DNA from: Flaccisagitta enflata
Taxonomy: Eukaryota; Chaetognatha; Sagittoidea; Aphragmophora
Direction: 5' to 3'
NCBI GenBank assembly: GCA_965153355.1
Contig: OZ231126.1
Span: 4,526,001 to 4,590,000, forward strand
Length of the DNA: 64,000 bases
Position 1 is the stretch's first letter; the number at the start of each line of letters is the position of its first letter. A model generated the notes under the pieces. It did not search any database and was not told the DNA's origin. It saw only the letters and a program-made list of their open reading frames with translations. The position numbers and the translations under genes were made by a program. Shown in pieces: positions 32,884-46,877 of this stretch.

Positions 32884-33954
32884 CGGGATCATAACCAAGA
32901 GACACTAATGGAAGGTGATGACTTGAAAACACCGTTTATAAGCTCCTCGTCTTCGACCACTCCTGTTATGAATGCTGCTGCTAATGCTGCTGCTAATGCC
33001 GCTGCTAATGCTGCCGCCAATACCGCTTCACCTCGTCGCCTTTCTTCCTCATCCTCCTCATCAATGCTGCATCTGCCCATCACCCCTGAAAGCGGCGCGG
33101 CTGTAACAGATGCTGTTGCCACAGATGTCGTTGCCACAGATGCCGTTTCAACAGATGCCGTTGCAACAGACACCCAAAATGACGCCAAAATGGACACCGT
33201 CGAAGTCACAACTACCTCCAATAACTCGAAGGAGTTTTCACCATCTTCGCATGATCTACCTCCCGCCACTTCTCCTTCTCCTCCTCCTCTTCCCTCATCT
33301 ACTCCCTCTCTCCCTGCAGCCACTTCCTCTCTTCCACCAAACGATGATTCAAATGCCACTCATGCTGCAGCGCCTGATGCATCGCAGCTGCGTCATGCTG
33401 TAGAGTGCAACGCACCACCGCAGCATGAGATCAGTCAGGCGTGTCCGCTCCAAGATGCCGCAAAACGGCTTGTGGATTCCGCTGTGGCATCCGCATCCGC
33501 ACCCGCATCCGCATCCACATGCGCATCCGCGTCCACATCCGCATCCGCATCTGCATCTCAACTCGCATCCGCATCCGCCCCCGCATTCCCATCCGCATCC
33601 GCATCCGCATCCACATCCGCATCCGCAACTACAAAGAGTGCCATTGACTCCTCTTCCGCTTCCTCCACTTCCTTCTCTACCTCCCCATCAAAGACTCTTA
33701 GCAAGTCCTTAAGCGTTGCAAATGATGCTCTTATTATTCCCCTTGTAACATTTCGCTCTACCGCTGCCTCTGGACATGGTCTTGGAAATGATGATGACAA
33801 TGATGACTACAATGATGACTACAATGATGGCATTAGTAAGCGTGTGGAGTCCACAGACGGAGACCGATCGCAAAAGCACTGCAACCAAGCTGCGCAAGCA
33901 ACGACAAAAACAACAACACCAACAACAACAACAACAACTTCCTCTTTCATTTGA
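32405..33954 (+). CDS. Inverted copy of the last exon, complete with stop
   Basis: Acceptor CTTCCCACAG at 32404, phase 1 in, TGA stop at 33952-33954. The 1550-bp exon shows the full C-terminus: Pro and His runs, the C-x-C segment (HCSCGGQFVAVDKELVASMG), poly-Gln (about 32808-32882), Ala/Asn repeats, an Ala-Ser hexamer repeat (about 33480-33630), then ordinary sequence (SNDALIIPLV-like core, TFRSTAASGHGLGN), an Asp/Asn/Tyr acidic repeat and a Thr-rich end SSFI. With the three other plus-strand exons it gives 3292 bp of coding sequence. No named domain; a disordered signalling or scaffold tail is the best guess. Confidence 0.7.
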
Positions 33955-34588
33955 TTTGTTTGTTTTTGTTTTTGTTTTTTTTTTTAAACAAAATGTTGTC
34001 GTTGTGATTACATTATCATAATTATTATTATTTTTTTGTTCGCTGTCACTGCGTGACTCTTTTGAAACCATAAAAAGCAAAAAGAAAAAAAAACCCTCAT
34101 AATTGATTTTTTCCCCTCCTTTGATTGATTTTTATTTTCTTTTATCTTGTTCGTCTGTGTGTTGGTGTGTGTGTGTGCGTTTGTGTGTTTGAAAATGTTG
34201 GATTTTTTCCCAGTACAACCTCTTTTTTTTGTTTTAAGTGCATCCAGTGTTTTTCAATGAAATTATGTTTCTCCGTTTTTTTTTCTTCTACAAAATGGAT
34301 GTGTGGCTTTATTTGGACGCTTATATATGGTAGCTGTGTATTCAGGCGTTCATACAATGCAAATTTTGATTGTTTTGTGCAATTTATGATTTTTTTTTTT
34401 TACTTTTACTTTTAAAGAGATCTTGCTTTTTTTCTGGGGGGGGGGGAGGGTAGGGTGTTTACCTTATTTTGTGAAAATTGCTTGATGGAACCAAAAGCAA
34501 TCAAGTAATAACAAAAAGGGGAAATTACAACACAACATGAAAAAGGTTTTCTTTATGAAAGACCCGTTTTCTTAAGGATGATATGGCA

Positions 34589-34653
<65 letters not shown>

Positions 34654-35830
34654 TCCTATACCCACTCTTTTCCCTCCTCTTCTGTCATTTTTCTTTTCAT
34701 CCTTAAGTCCTTATTCCTCACTTTTTCCCCATCCTTTTCTTCCCATTTATTATCTTCTACCTCCTTTTCTCTTTTCTCTTTTCTCTTTTCTCTTTTCTCT
34801 TTTCTTTTTTCTCTCTTCTCCATCCTTCCTCATCTTTTTCTCTTTTTCTCAGTTTTCTTTTTCTGGTTCTTTTTCAAACATTACCTAAAACCTCAAAAAT
34901 TGTTTTCTTTTTTATGAATTCAAAATGCTGCCATCTAGATTACATACAGTTCACATTTTTTCTCTATTTTTTGAAAGGAGAAGAGCAAAAAAGAAAAAAA
35001 AAGTGATTTCATTTCTGAAAGCTGTTCATTTCTTTGAAAGCTAGCAAGTAGAAACTCTCCTACCTCCTTTTTTAACCAACATCAACGCTCTCTATATTTG
35101 TCTTTGATGATTCTCAAAAAAACACATGAGCATCGTCAGTTTGTTTTTTTTTTCTTTTCATTTGCATTTTACGATGTGAAATTAGGAATAGAATTTGTTC
35201 ATCAATCTTCTTTCTCTTTGGAGAGAGGACATTCATTCTTTTTCACTATTTCTTCAAGCCAATAAAGCGGAAAAATAGTAGTAAGAAGTTAGCATGGTAT
35301 GATAATATTAATGATAATTGATAGTTGAATATGAATTGGCTTGTGTCATGCATACTATTATGATTATTATTATCGTTGCCATTAGCCAAGTTTCATTAAC
35401 TAATTTCAGGGCTTTTTATGTCTCCTATCTGAGGGAGATGTCATGTAAATACATTTGTCTTATTGGATTGCCTTAACTTCTACTAAATTATTATTGAACA
35501 AATGAATATTTTTGTTTGTGCGGTATCTAGCATATTATGTTTGCATCTTCAATTTTTTATATATTGCCAATTTCCTCCTCCTCGTGTAGGGTGAGAGCAA
35601 CTACAAAAAATGAGAAAAAAAAAACAAGCAAAAACAACACCGATAACAACCACAACAAAAACAGCAGCAATGACAACTAAAAAAGACTGTAACAACTTCG
35701 ACAACTTGACTAAAGAAGGATTTTGAACAAATACAGATTTTGAACAAATACAGTATAAGTTCACAAAGGATTCTAAGGCCGTTCCTATTTTTCAAAGAAT
35801 TGAAGTAAAATAAAGTAGTTTTTATTGATT
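33955..35830 (+). other. 3' UTR and flank of the right gene copy
   Basis: T-rich non-coding sequence after the stop at 33954. AATAAA hexamers at 35261-35266 and 35809-35814 are candidate poly(A) signals. A TC microsatellite lies at about 34592-34654. No further open frame of interest. The real end of the transcript cannot be fixed from sequence alone. Confidence 0.4.
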
Positions 35831-36067
35831 AACAATGCAGTTACGCACTATCTATTAGGGAAAGAAATGCCGTTTTTGTAAAGTTCTTCAAAGTAACCCC
35901 AACCCCATCCCTTACCTTAACTCCAGCCTCAAGAATGACAAAAAATTTAATTACCCATTATGATTTCTTTCAATCTAGTCCTCTAGAATATGCTCTTGTG
36001 AAGCATGACTGTGGTCAAGTAAAGTCTTTAATATTAGAATATATTCTTCTGATTTGCTAAGCATCTT

Positions 36068-36660
36068 TACTGGGTCATCAATCTCGACTGGGAAAAAGTG
36101 TTAAGCTTTTGCTCTCAGCCGCTTTTTCTCACTGGTCTGGAATTTGTTTTCTTTTATAGTAATATGTTTGACATTTTTTGTGTCAAAATTTCGTAAGTCT
36201 GAGTTAAATACTTTGTTTACAATGTCAATTTAAAGAAAAATAAGCATTTTCAGATATAGCGTACCTAGCCTTAATTCATCAAAATTGTTTTTCTTTGATT
36301 TGCTCTTAATTCTCGCTGGTTTGAGCAGCAAGTGTCAGATTTGTCTAAGTTTAAGATATCTTTATGAATTCTAACAGAACATCTTTAATTTCAGACTGTT
36401 TCAGCATTTGTAGCTCAAACTGATCCAAAATGAGGGAAAATAATTTTGATGAAAAAAGATTGAATTAAGCTTCAGACACAAATACTTGTTCTACTTCAAA
36501 TTGATGTTGTGGACAAGATATTTGACGCAGACCAATAAAATTTTGACACAAAAAATGTCAAACATAGCACTATATAAAAAAATTAATTCCAGGTCATTGA
36601 GAAGAAGCATCGGAGAGCAAAAGCTTAATTCTTTTTCCCAGTCGAGATTGATGACCCTGT
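36068..36660. mobile_element. Foldback-type inverted repeat, about 590 bp
   Basis: GGGTCATCAATCTCGACTGG near 36072 is the inverse of the sequence near 36640, and pairing continues for about 115 bp with small indels. I could not define a target duplication. Confidence 0.65.
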
Positions 36661-37224
36661 AAATACAATAGGAGCAAAAATCAGGTAACATCTTTTTTCT
36701 ATTTGTTACGGAGAAAGAAGAAAAATGATAGCGAAAGAAAAATTATCCTGACAGTTTTCACTTTTCTTTTTTTTTTAGGTAAAACCAAGACAAATTTTTA
36801 TTTTCATTGGATTGGTAACAGTGGCTTCAAAGTTTGCTTAACAGCGAATTGTTTTCTTTTTTATGATTTGTACGCTGTATAGGTTCATTATAGGTATTTT
36901 TGATTGGACTACTTGACATAAACAGGAATTGTCCAAAATCTTCAGATTCAAATGTTTCCTTTTTATCTCTTTCCTTTCTTGACTTTTGTCGCTTATGATA
37001 AATTGAAAAGCGAATGTTTTTTTGAAGCTGCACAATTCTGATGATAAATTTTAGTCTGGTCCCATTTCTATATTTTTATCTTTTTACTTTTAATCTCTCT
37101 TCCCCTGACTTTGATTTGCCTCTACTCTTGCTTGACAAATCTTTCATTGGTGTGCAATACTCAGGGAGAGCAACATAACACATTGTTCATCATTGAAAGG
37201 CAGGTCACGAACTGATGTGGTGAG

Positions 37225-37343
<119 letters not shown>

Positions 37344-38059
37344 ATCTCTCTATTTTTTAATCGTTTTCTGATCTTTTTTTTATAGTAACAGGGTAAAAAA
37401 ATAATCTTCATTTTATTGATCAAGTAATAATCACGTTTAATTACATTACATGTGTGTCCCCTGGCAGTTTTCCTTGCCTTTCCTAGAAATTAAAGACCCC
37501 CAAAATTTGCATAACCTAAGAAAGAAAACAGTAATAAAACAAAACCTCCACATTATAACTAGACATGATCACTTAATGACTATCAGTGATTTTTTAAACC
37601 TCATTTGACAGTTTCCTCTCTAATCTCATTTTTCGTCATTAGAAGTACCATTTATACTAAATAAATCAATGACTCAATGAATGAACTTCACTGAGCTGAA
37701 GTTTGCTGAAATATGACCTCCATACTACCTGCAGTTCGCTGCAGCAGCATTAATTATGAAAAAGAATGATTTTGCGTTTAAAGATTTTGTGAAAGTTTCT
37801 TGGACACAGGCTATGTATGAGCCAAAATCTGTCTAAAAGCATGCATTTTATATGAAATAAAGAGGACAAATATACATCATGACCTGTAGAGAACTTTAGA
37901 TTGATGACGATGATGAGGATGATTATGATTCAAAGAAAATAAAGAGGAGAAAGAGAAAGATGATGATGATAATGATGATGATGATGATGATGATGATAAA
38001 AATTTAGATACATTAAAATCTATTTACCATGTAGCAAAAAGACCTTTTTTCCTCACCTT

Positions 38060-38142
<83 letters not shown>

Positions 38143-38680
38143 GTTTCCATCTGTATTTGTTTAATCTGCATCTAAATTTGTGTATACATCAAGTAACTAC
38201 TGTTATTCAGGGCATTGATGATGAAAAAGTATACATTGTACAAATTTTTTTTTCTCTGTAGTTGTAAAGGTTTGAATTTTTCTTGACATATTCAAACACA
38301 TGTACTCCTTAGGTAATTCCTTGATGGTAAAAAATGCATATTGGAACAAGAGGGAAAGGACTTTTTTTGAAGTCAACATCATACTGAACATCTAAATGAA
38401 TTGCTAAGTTGTGTATTTCTATCACAGCTGGAAATTAGGGGTTGTTTTTATAGGATTAGTTTTCATGTAATCCAGTAAAAAAAACAAAAAAACTCAATCA
38501 CACTTTGTACAAATACCACTGGTTACTCTTTCTAGTGTACCATGTAATGAAATGATACCTACTACATACCCATGAGCGTTTTTATTTCATCATTAGGACA
38601 TTCTTATGATATAGGTTTTGCTAAATTTGAAGGTAATTCAGTTAAAATGATGAGCAAATCCACCTGTGTTGATAGACAGT

Positions 38681-38712
<32 letters not shown>

Positions 38713-38774
38713 TCGGCTAACCAAGACGGTAACATTAACTCACTTCACTCACTTCCTCTTGGGACAGTGGAAAA

Positions 38775-38984
38775 ACAAGGCCGGATACACGGCTACCGAA
38801 GTCGCGTGCGGGTGGGCAGGGGCCATATTTGAGGTCACTAGACCATTAGGGCAGGAGCAGTGGGGGTCAAAGAAATAGAATCATAAAAAAAAGTAAAATG
38901 TGACCAACCGACCAATGGATCGACCAACTGACGGACGGACGGACGGACAAAGCGGGTTGTAGAGGCGCGTGCACGCGACTAAAA
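38775..38984 (+). mobile_element. Hairpin-ended element, first of a tandem pair
   Basis: Motif GTCGCGTGC (38801-38809), hairpin GGCGCGTGCACGCGAC (38964-38979). Its TAAAAA runs directly into ACAAGG of the next copy. Confidence 0.83.
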
Positions 38985-39144
38985 ACAAGGCCGGATACAC
39001 GGCACTCCAGTCGCGGACGGCTGGGCAGGAGCAGTAATGCAAAAACCGCTTGGAATTCAAAAATGTGACAGACAGATGGACGGACCGACCTACCGACCGA
39101 CCGACCGACACGGCAAGGTGTAGTGGCGTGTCCGCGATTAAAAA
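38985..39144 (+). mobile_element. Hairpin-ended element, second of a tandem pair
   Basis: Motif GTCGCGGAC (39010-39018); 3' hairpin GTGGCGTGTCCGCGAT (39123-39138), so this copy belongs to a different motif type from its neighbour. Confidence 0.78.
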
Positions 39145-39337
39145 GGGAAAAGATAGAAAGATGTTAGAAATGAAGGTTAAGAAGATAACCCCTTAAGAAG
39201 ATAACCATAGAGAGAAACCCACCAATACTGTCTTGTTAGCAATCTCAATCTGTGTCTTTTGCACAGCTTGAATTCACAAGTTTGGAGCCTAAATTTTCTA
39301 CGGGACCGTCTCCGCGATTTTCAGCGATACTTAATGA

Positions 39338-39400
39338 CAGTCAAATCCCGCTCCAACAGATTTAAGGGGACCAACATACAGTTAATGTTGACTAGACTTG
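39338..39400. mobile_element. Fragment of the pogo/Tigger-like MITE
   Basis: GACAGTCAAATCCCGCTCCA and GGGGACCAACA match the start of the element at 13895 with mutations. The other end is missing. Confidence 0.5.
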
Positions 39401-40049
39401 GAAATACAGAGGAATTCATTACAGGAAGCGTAATTACGGCGTAATTACCATAGAGACAGACTAGCTAGAGAATTTAGACTAGTAATAGGTAACTATAAAG
39501 CAGAATTTGAAAGATGGAGCATCCCAATAGACATTCAATCCTGGTTCAATGATATCCTTAATAACCCACAAAATAACCTCTCACCTGATAGTACCCATCT
39601 CAATATGATGATCCCTTCCTTCTCTCAACCCATACCAGAAAACAATGCAAATAGATTCACCACCCTTAGCCAATAACAAACTAGTTAGCTCAATATAATA
39701 AATTCAGATGTTATTATGTAGCCTGAATTTATTATATTGCTTTCATCTGGATGTTATTATGTAGCTCAGCTCTGAAAGGTTAACGCCCCTCCCTTTACTA
39801 GTCAGTTAAATAGTTGTACAACACAGTTAATTAATTTGCAAACTAGTTGAGTTTTTGCTTCTTGCCTCTTGTCATTGTTGAGAAATTTGAGGTCATGTTA
39901 TTCTCCTTTAGAGTGAACTTATTAAAATTTATCGGATTATTGGTAATGCTGAGATATAATTGATTATGGTTAATTCTGACAATATGTTAAATTAAGTTAA
40001 ATTATGGTTTACTGTTTATTTATATTTATGCTAAACTGTATAAGACTTT

Positions 40050-40255
40050 GATGATTCATGTTAGGTGGTTTATGTTGAGTTATGTTAAATTATGTTAAAT
40101 TATGTTGAATTATGTTAAATTATGTTAAATTAATTTAGATGATATAAGATTATATTGAATTATGTTAAATTATGTTATATTATGTTAAATTATGTTAAAT
40201 TATGTTAAATTATGTTAAATTATGTTAAATTATGTTAAAATTTATGTTAAATGAT
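40050..40255. repeat. 10-bp TTAAATTATG tandem array
   Basis: AT-rich decamer repeat in otherwise featureless sequence between about 39150 and 41340, where I see no gene. Confidence 0.9.
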
Positions 40256-41340
40256 GCTAAATTCAAAATTGTTATAAATTCACATTAAAATTTGTTATTG
40301 AAAATTGCTAACCATTTCCTCTCTCTCTTTGTCTTCCCCAGATTGTACCCTGGTCTTTTCTAACCACCTCCACTCCCATTGGTCAATTCCCAAACCTCAC
40401 TCCTTTAATCCCCTTGACAATCATTTTCCTCTTCATGACCGCTCTTTTTGTTGCTATGGGCTTCAGTTTAGAGCTCTTTTTCTCAACCTTTCCTCATGAT
40501 GTTTCATTTCACCTCAACAACTTTCTATCTTCTTGGTCTCCTTTTATGCTCACTATTTCTTACTGTTAACTTTCATGATCACTTTATATGTTAACCTTGC
40601 TTTTCCTTTTCCTTTTGTAAGAGTGCCTTCTCTCATGCTTCTCACATTTAGTTTGTTTATATTTCAATCTATATGTGGGGGTAATGATAAAAGAGGGTAC
40701 GCTATTATTTTTACCAGAGAATAAATTGGGGATGGAAGCTTTAACCCAGCCTTAATATTTTAAGACGGTCCACAGCCCGTCTCTGGTTAGGAATAGTTTT
40801 ATTTTCCTTTCAAATCTCTTTTCAGTTTTACTTGTGTTTCATAATTTTTGCTTATAATCTATCTTTTTAATGTCAAACCTAATTTCATTTCCTTCCTTAT
40901 TTTTAGGCAATCTAGTTTTCTTTTTCATCTGCATCTTATTTTTCCTTTTCTATTAACCACAAAAAAAATTAAAATGCCGATATTTGAAATAAAAATTAAT
41001 AAGAGGATGCTTTATTGCCAAATGGTTTTGGTTGCCATGGAAATACATTTCCATGTTTTCAAGCTAAAGTATCAATATTTTTAAGAAATTTTTTGAGGGA
41101 ACATTATTTGAAACAAAATTTGCTATAACTAATCTACAATATGTTTTGTAAGAACATTACTCATTTGGCGGTTGCTAGGGAGCATCACAGGGCTGTCACA
41201 AATAGTTACCCTCCCTAGCAACGGCTAAACAATCAATATTTTTACAGAACATATTCCAAATATCAGTTTTTAAAGTATATTAATCTTTCTGTAATGAATT
41301 CCCCTGTATTTTCAAGTCTAGACGACATCTACTGTATGTA

Positions 41341-43388
41341 GATAGCAGACTCTGCCCCAAATTCAATCTGACAACCCCAGCCCAATGGTTTTTGCATTCC
41401 ATATAGTCAAATAGAGGGCCCAGGGCCAATGAACGGGTTTTTGAATGGATTTTGCAACCAGCTCTTTTCAAATTTTGATGCGCATAAAGTGGTGGCTGTA
41501 GTACAAATCTTGTTTTTAGGTCATTTCAATCTCAAAATTGGGTCACTTGGCCTGAGAAAAAAGACTCAAAATCCATGAGATTGTAAAACTAGAGCTCAAG
41601 AGCTAACCAGCGTGGCAATCCGCATGTTTCTATCTTCATTTGTTAAGATTTGAGAGCATTTTAAAGATGAGGCTCATCGAGGTAAAATTGCAGCCTCAAT
41701 TTCAGTGGCAATTTTGACATTTTTCACAGATTTCAACATATTTTGGCTTTGGATAGACCAATTTGCATGAAATTGGTGACCAAATTAAAGAGTTTTTCCT
41801 GCTCTAGCTGATGGTAAATGAATTTTTGATCGATATGACCCCAAATTTTTTTTTATTGACTGTAGAAGCAGGTGCAAAAAAGTCAATTTTTTGGGAAAAT
41901 TTGTCAACTTTGGACAATTAATTCACCCACCTCTAATTTGAAAAATGACCAAAAATCCATGAGCAAAATAAACTACTGCTCAAGTGCTAACTAGTGGTGC
42001 AATCGGCATGTAGCTAAGCTGTGTCACTAAGATTTTACGGAACTTCAAAGATCAAAGCTTAAGTCAAAATGACGATTTTTGGTTATTTTGGCCATTTTGG
42101 CCTCAAAATCGGGCACCTTTGGCTTGGAAATCAAAATAAAAATCCATGAGATTATAAAACTAGAGCTCAAGAGCTAACCAGTGGTGCAATCCGCACGTTT
42201 CTTTCTTCATTTGTTAAGATTTGAGAGCATTTCAAAGATGAGGCTCATGGAGGTAAAATTGCAGCCTCAATTTCAGTGGCAATTTTGACATTTTTCACAG
42301 ATTTCAACTTATTTCGGCTTTGGATAGACCAATTTGCATGAAATTGGGGACCAAATTAAAGAGTTTTTTCTGCTCTAGCTGATGGTAAATGAATTTTTGA
42401 TCGACATGACCCCAAATGCTTTTTATTGACTGTAGAAGCAGGTGTAAAAAAGTCAATTTTTTTGGAAAGTTTGTCAACTTTAGACAAAAAATTCAACCGC
42501 CTCCAATTTGAAAAATGACCTAAAATCCATGAGCAAAATGAACTACTGCTCAAGTGCTAACTAGTGGTGCAATCGGCATGTAGCTAAGCTGTGGCATTTA
42601 AATTCTACAGTACTTCAAAGATCAAAGGTTAAGCCAAAATGGCGATTTTTGGATATTTTGGCCATTTTGGCCTCAAAATCGGGCACTTTTGGCTTGGAAA
42701 TCGAAATAAAAATCCATGAGATCATAAAACTAGAGCAAATTTTTGGAAATGGGACTGAAAAAACATAAAAGAGGTACCAGCCAACTGGCCAAATTGGAGG
42801 CAGGTGAATTTTTTGTCCAAAGTTGACAAATTTTCCAAAAAAATTGACTTTTTTACACCTGCTTCTACAGTCAATAAAAAGAATTTGGGGTCATGTCGAT
42901 CAAAAATTCATTTACCATCAGCTAGAGCAGGAAAAACTCTTTAATTTGGTCACCAATTTCATGCAAATTGGTCTATGCAAAGCCAAAATATGTTGAAATC
43001 GGTGAAAAATGTCAAAATTGCCACTGAAATTGAGGCTGCAATTTTACCTCTATGAGCCTCATCTTTGAAAGGCTCTCAAATCTTAACAAATGAAGATAGA
43101 AACATGCGGATTGCACCACTGGTTAGCTCTTGAGCTCTAGTTTTATAATCTCATGGATTTTGAGTCTTTTTTCTCAGGCCAAGTGACCCAATTTTGAGAT
43201 TGAAATGACCTAAAAACAAGATTTGTACTACAGCCACCACTTTATGCGCATCAAAATTTGAAAAGAGCTGGTTGCAAAATCCATTCAAAAACCCGTTCAT
43301 TGGCCCTGGGCCCTCTATTTGACTATATGGAATGCAAAAACCATCGGGCTGGGGTTGTCAGATTGAATTTGGGGCAGAGTCTGCTATC
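41341..43388. mobile_element. 2-kb foldback element with about 600-bp inverted ends
   Basis: Ends GATAGCAGACTCTGCCCCAA and its inverse, flanked by TA. The inverted arms (about 41341-41940 and 42796-43388) enclose a roughly 580-bp unit repeated in tandem (about 41560-42140 and 42140-42730). No open frame. A core is shared with the 590-bp element at 31357. Confidence 0.85.
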
Positions 43389-43480
43389 TAAGTCTTCAGT
43401 TACAGGCGGAATTCTTTCATGGCCAATAAAGAAATAAGATAGAATGCGTTGAAGAGGCCTAGAATTAGTATCTGGTCCCG

Positions 43481-43687
43481 TTTTTAGTCGCGTGCATGCG
43501 ACTCTACACCCCGCTTTGTCTGTCCATTGGTCGGTTGGTCAGTCGGTCGGTCGGTTAATCACACTTTACTTTTTTAGATGATTCTTATTTTTGGACCTCA
43601 CCGCTCCTGCTCCAATGGTCTTGTGACCTCAAATATGGCCCCTGCCCACCTGCACGCGTCTTCGGTAGCCGTGTATCCGGCCTTGTT
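43481..43687 (-). mobile_element. Hairpin-ended element, GTCGC type
   Basis: Hairpin 43487-43502 (GTCGCATGCACGCGAC on the minus strand); 5' motif GACGCGTGC (43652-43660 inverse) and CCGTGTATCCGGCCTTGTT end. Confidence 0.8.
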
Positions 43688-43844
43688 TTTATTATGCCAT
43701 AGTTCAGCTTTTGCCCAAGTCAGCTACGCTAGAAAGTTTGCTTTTGCGAGATTTTGCGGGATAAACAAGGGCAGGAGGTCTTGTACATGTATGATAACAG
43801 GTCCTATACATGCATGATAGCCAAGAATAAAAAAACGATATATA

Positions 43845-44455
43845 CCATCTGGCTCATAGATATATGGACAGCTGGATAAAAATTTGCATTTTGACTAACT
43901 GAATGAAATACATATCCCAATGAATTTATTTTTAGTAAAAATATGGTATTTTGATCTATCAAGTACTTCTATATCAAGTTTATATTGGATTAGTCTATGA
44001 TTCTTTAACTCAAATCAGTGTTTCTTTTATTTCTCAGTAAGCAACAAAAATCATTGATTTTTTGTTTGGTTTCTTTTTGATATAAGATAATTCTAGAGCA
44101 ATATATCTAACTACAGTCTTCAATTTTTTTCAATATTCAAAATATTTGGTTAAATCTGACCTAATAAGGTCAAGCAGAATAATTTTTGCCAATCTATTTG
44201 GATTTAGAAGCTCTTTTTATGTACGTTGTTATTTAATGATTTCAACTGAAAACCTCTTAATTTGATTTTGGTAAAATGACAGTTTTTCTTCAAAACGCTG
44301 TCATTTGAAAATGGATTGAGCTACTGAGCTTTGCTTGGTCTTGAATAGAAGATTTTTTGTCATAGTTTGTTGATCTGCTTTCATTTTTCTATTAGATATT
44401 GAAGTTTAACTGCTATAAACATGGGTAGGTGTCCGTATATTTATGAGCTAGATAG
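43845..44455. mobile_element. 611-bp TA-flanked MITE (same end family as 13510-13722)
   Basis: Ends CCATCTGGCTCATAGATATA and GTATATTTATGAGCTAGATAG, flanked by TA. The interior is AT-rich and has no open frame of note. Confidence 0.75.
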
Positions 44456-44689
44456 TATATTAAAGATAGGTTTTGAATTTTGAGGTTGCAAAGTGGAATT
44501 CCGTTTTGAAAGTGGGATTTGACTTGAGGAAAACGAAGAAAGGAGAAGCAGCCGCGAGACCAACCAAAAACGTCTGGATGAAACTGGACCAAGTCTGAAC
44601 AGAGTCTGCGTGACAGTTACGCAGAAATGTGTCCAAGTACCGACTGTCAGGATCTGGGGAAATGAAAAAAATGAAGACGTGCAGATTAT

Positions 44690-45000
44690 TGACTGAACGA
44701 CAATGATGATGATGATGGTGATATCATTGATGATGTGACATACCCGAGAAAAAGGAATGACGGTAGATCATTGACTGAACAAAAATGATGATGATGATGA
44801 TGATGGAGATATCAATGATGATGTGACATACCCAAGAAAAAGGAATGAAGGTAGATTATTGACTGAACGACAATGATGATGATGATGATGATGGTGATAT
44901 CATTGATGATGTGACATACCCAAGAAAAAGGAAGGAAGGTAGATTATTGACTGAACAAAGATGATGGTGATGATGGTGATATCAATGATGATGTGACGTA
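44690..45000. repeat. About 85-90-bp GATGATG minisatellite, left part
   Basis: Units with GACATACCCGAGAAAAAGGA, ATGAAGGTAGATTATTGACT and GATGGTGATATCAATGATG. The 10.2-kb element splits it from 55175-57020. Confidence 0.9.
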
Positions 45001-46398
45001 CAGTACCGGAATCAAAGAACTGGTGATAAGGAGGGAAGCCATATCTCTCCAATTACAAGGATATGAGATCTGAAATTTTTCTGTGGTGTGCACCTATAGT
45101 ACCCCCACCCCCCGTAAGGGTTTGGAGCTGTTCCGGGCATTTTTTGTTTTTGGTTGTCAAAAATTTTTTATTTCTTAAAATCACTATTGTAGGCCAAAAA
45201 AATTGTTTCAAAATTTTATTTTTATGTTACATGTAGTCAATACCCAGAGCTACAAATTTCATTTTTTGAAAAATATTTTTGGCCAATTTTTAAGGGAATG
45301 GCACTAAAAAAAACAAAATTTTAAAAAAATGAAAAATCGCTATATTTTCTAAAATAATTGGCCTAGCATAATAATTTTTGGCATGGAAGTAGTCCTGAGA
45401 ACCCTTTATGTGTATGCAAAATTTCAACTCCCATACTTGAATTTTAAAGGAGTTATGGGATTTTGAAATTTTGATAATTTTTGGTAAAAAACATTTTTTC
45501 TTATAAAATTTTTTTTGAACCATTTTTCATGAAATTTCATAGACAAACAAAATAATTGATATTTTTTTTCCAAAAATTTGGGCACTGCGACCCTTAAAAA
45601 AATTTTTTTCTCAAAAATTGCTAAAATTGGCTATTTTTCTAGGTTGAATAAAAACTGATCCTGTTATCCGATCAACTTCATTTTTGGAGGGATTATCAAC
45701 CTACATCTACAGTAACTATGTTTCAAATTTCAAGTAAATCGGATAATTTGTTCAGGAGATATTCAAGTTCAAAGTGGAAAGGGTGAGCTAAAATCACTGT
45801 TTCTGTGGTATTTAAATGATAAGTCTTTATTGATGGTTAGCTACAAGTGTCTCAAAAAGGTAATGTTTAATCGATATGTTGCGAAAATTGTTGCAAATAG
45901 GTGTGGAATATGTCCCTGCAGCATAACCAACCAAAATTTTTGGATTTCACAGTCTCTAAAAAAATAGGCACCAAAAAAACTGCAAAAAATGCCTTTTTTG
46001 GCATTTTTTGCCACATTTTTGGGGTGTAACGCATATAAAACGACATCCCCATCCCCAAATTTTTTGTGGCATAGTAGTCCATGATAGGACAGATGTCCCC
46101 CCAAAAGTTTATTGATTTCCGTCATGCTTTAAGCACAAAAATTTTGGTTTAAAATGGCAAAAAATGTGATTTTTTGAATTTTTTAAGCTGTTTTTGGGGT
46201 GTAATGCATATCAAACGACATCCCCATCCCCAAATTTTTTGTGGCATAGTAGTCCATGATAGGACAGATGTCCTCCAAAAAATTTATTCATTTCCGTGTC
46301 ACTTTAAGGTACGTAAAAGATTCAATTCGAACCCCTCAGAAGCCGCTCCCTTTGCTTTAGCAAGTGGGCCCGCCCCAGTTGGGTCACCTTCCATGGAC

Positions 46399-46735
46399 TT
46401 AAGGCATGAAATTTTTTGCAAAATCTATCTTACCACCAGACCTTCCTGTCATTCCAATTCGTGTGCACACCAAGTATAAGCCCACTTTGATAACGGGAAC
46501 AGGGTAAAAAATGACCCCAAAGTTTTGTTCGAGTGCATTGTGCTTTAAAACGAACTTCTCATAATCTAACTCTAGATTCTCAGCAAGAGAAAACCTACGT
46601 ACCAGTGGAACATCACCATAAATTCTGGCGAAGCATCTTGCGATTACCATGTTCAGCCGCCCAACTTTTTTTGTTAACATAGGATTCATTTTTTTTAATC
46701 GTCTGTTTTTTCTCCATGCTGTGGATACGGAGAGC
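46399..46735 (-). CDS. Unrecognised reading frame inside the 10.2-kb element
   Basis: An open minus frame ending at 46399 with ordinary amino-acid composition (MLTKKVGRLNMVIARCFARI, RRFSLAENLELDYEKF, HNALEQNFGVIFYPV). A weakly similar stretch (KFDNSLSFGAKQNALGQIFF) is read near 47674-47800 on the same strand, suggesting repeated remnants of one coding sequence. No family recognised, and the 5' end runs into an AC microsatellite. It may be a captured gene fragment or chance. Confidence 0.25.
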
Positions 46736-46800
46736 AAGAATAAATAAAAACAAGCTGCAACAGAAGGTGAGACAGTGAGATGAGAAAGACTCATGATGAT

Positions 46801-46803
<3 letters not shown>

Positions 46804-46874
<71 letters not shown>
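46804..46874. repeat. AC microsatellite
   Basis: Near-perfect AC run inside the 10.2-kb element. Confidence 0.97.

Positions 46875-46877
<3 letters not shown>

Noticed and set aside
46613-46870. Val/Cys-rich frame over the AC run with a downstream tail
   Set aside because: Most of it is the microsatellite; the tail overlaps another frame and has no independent support.
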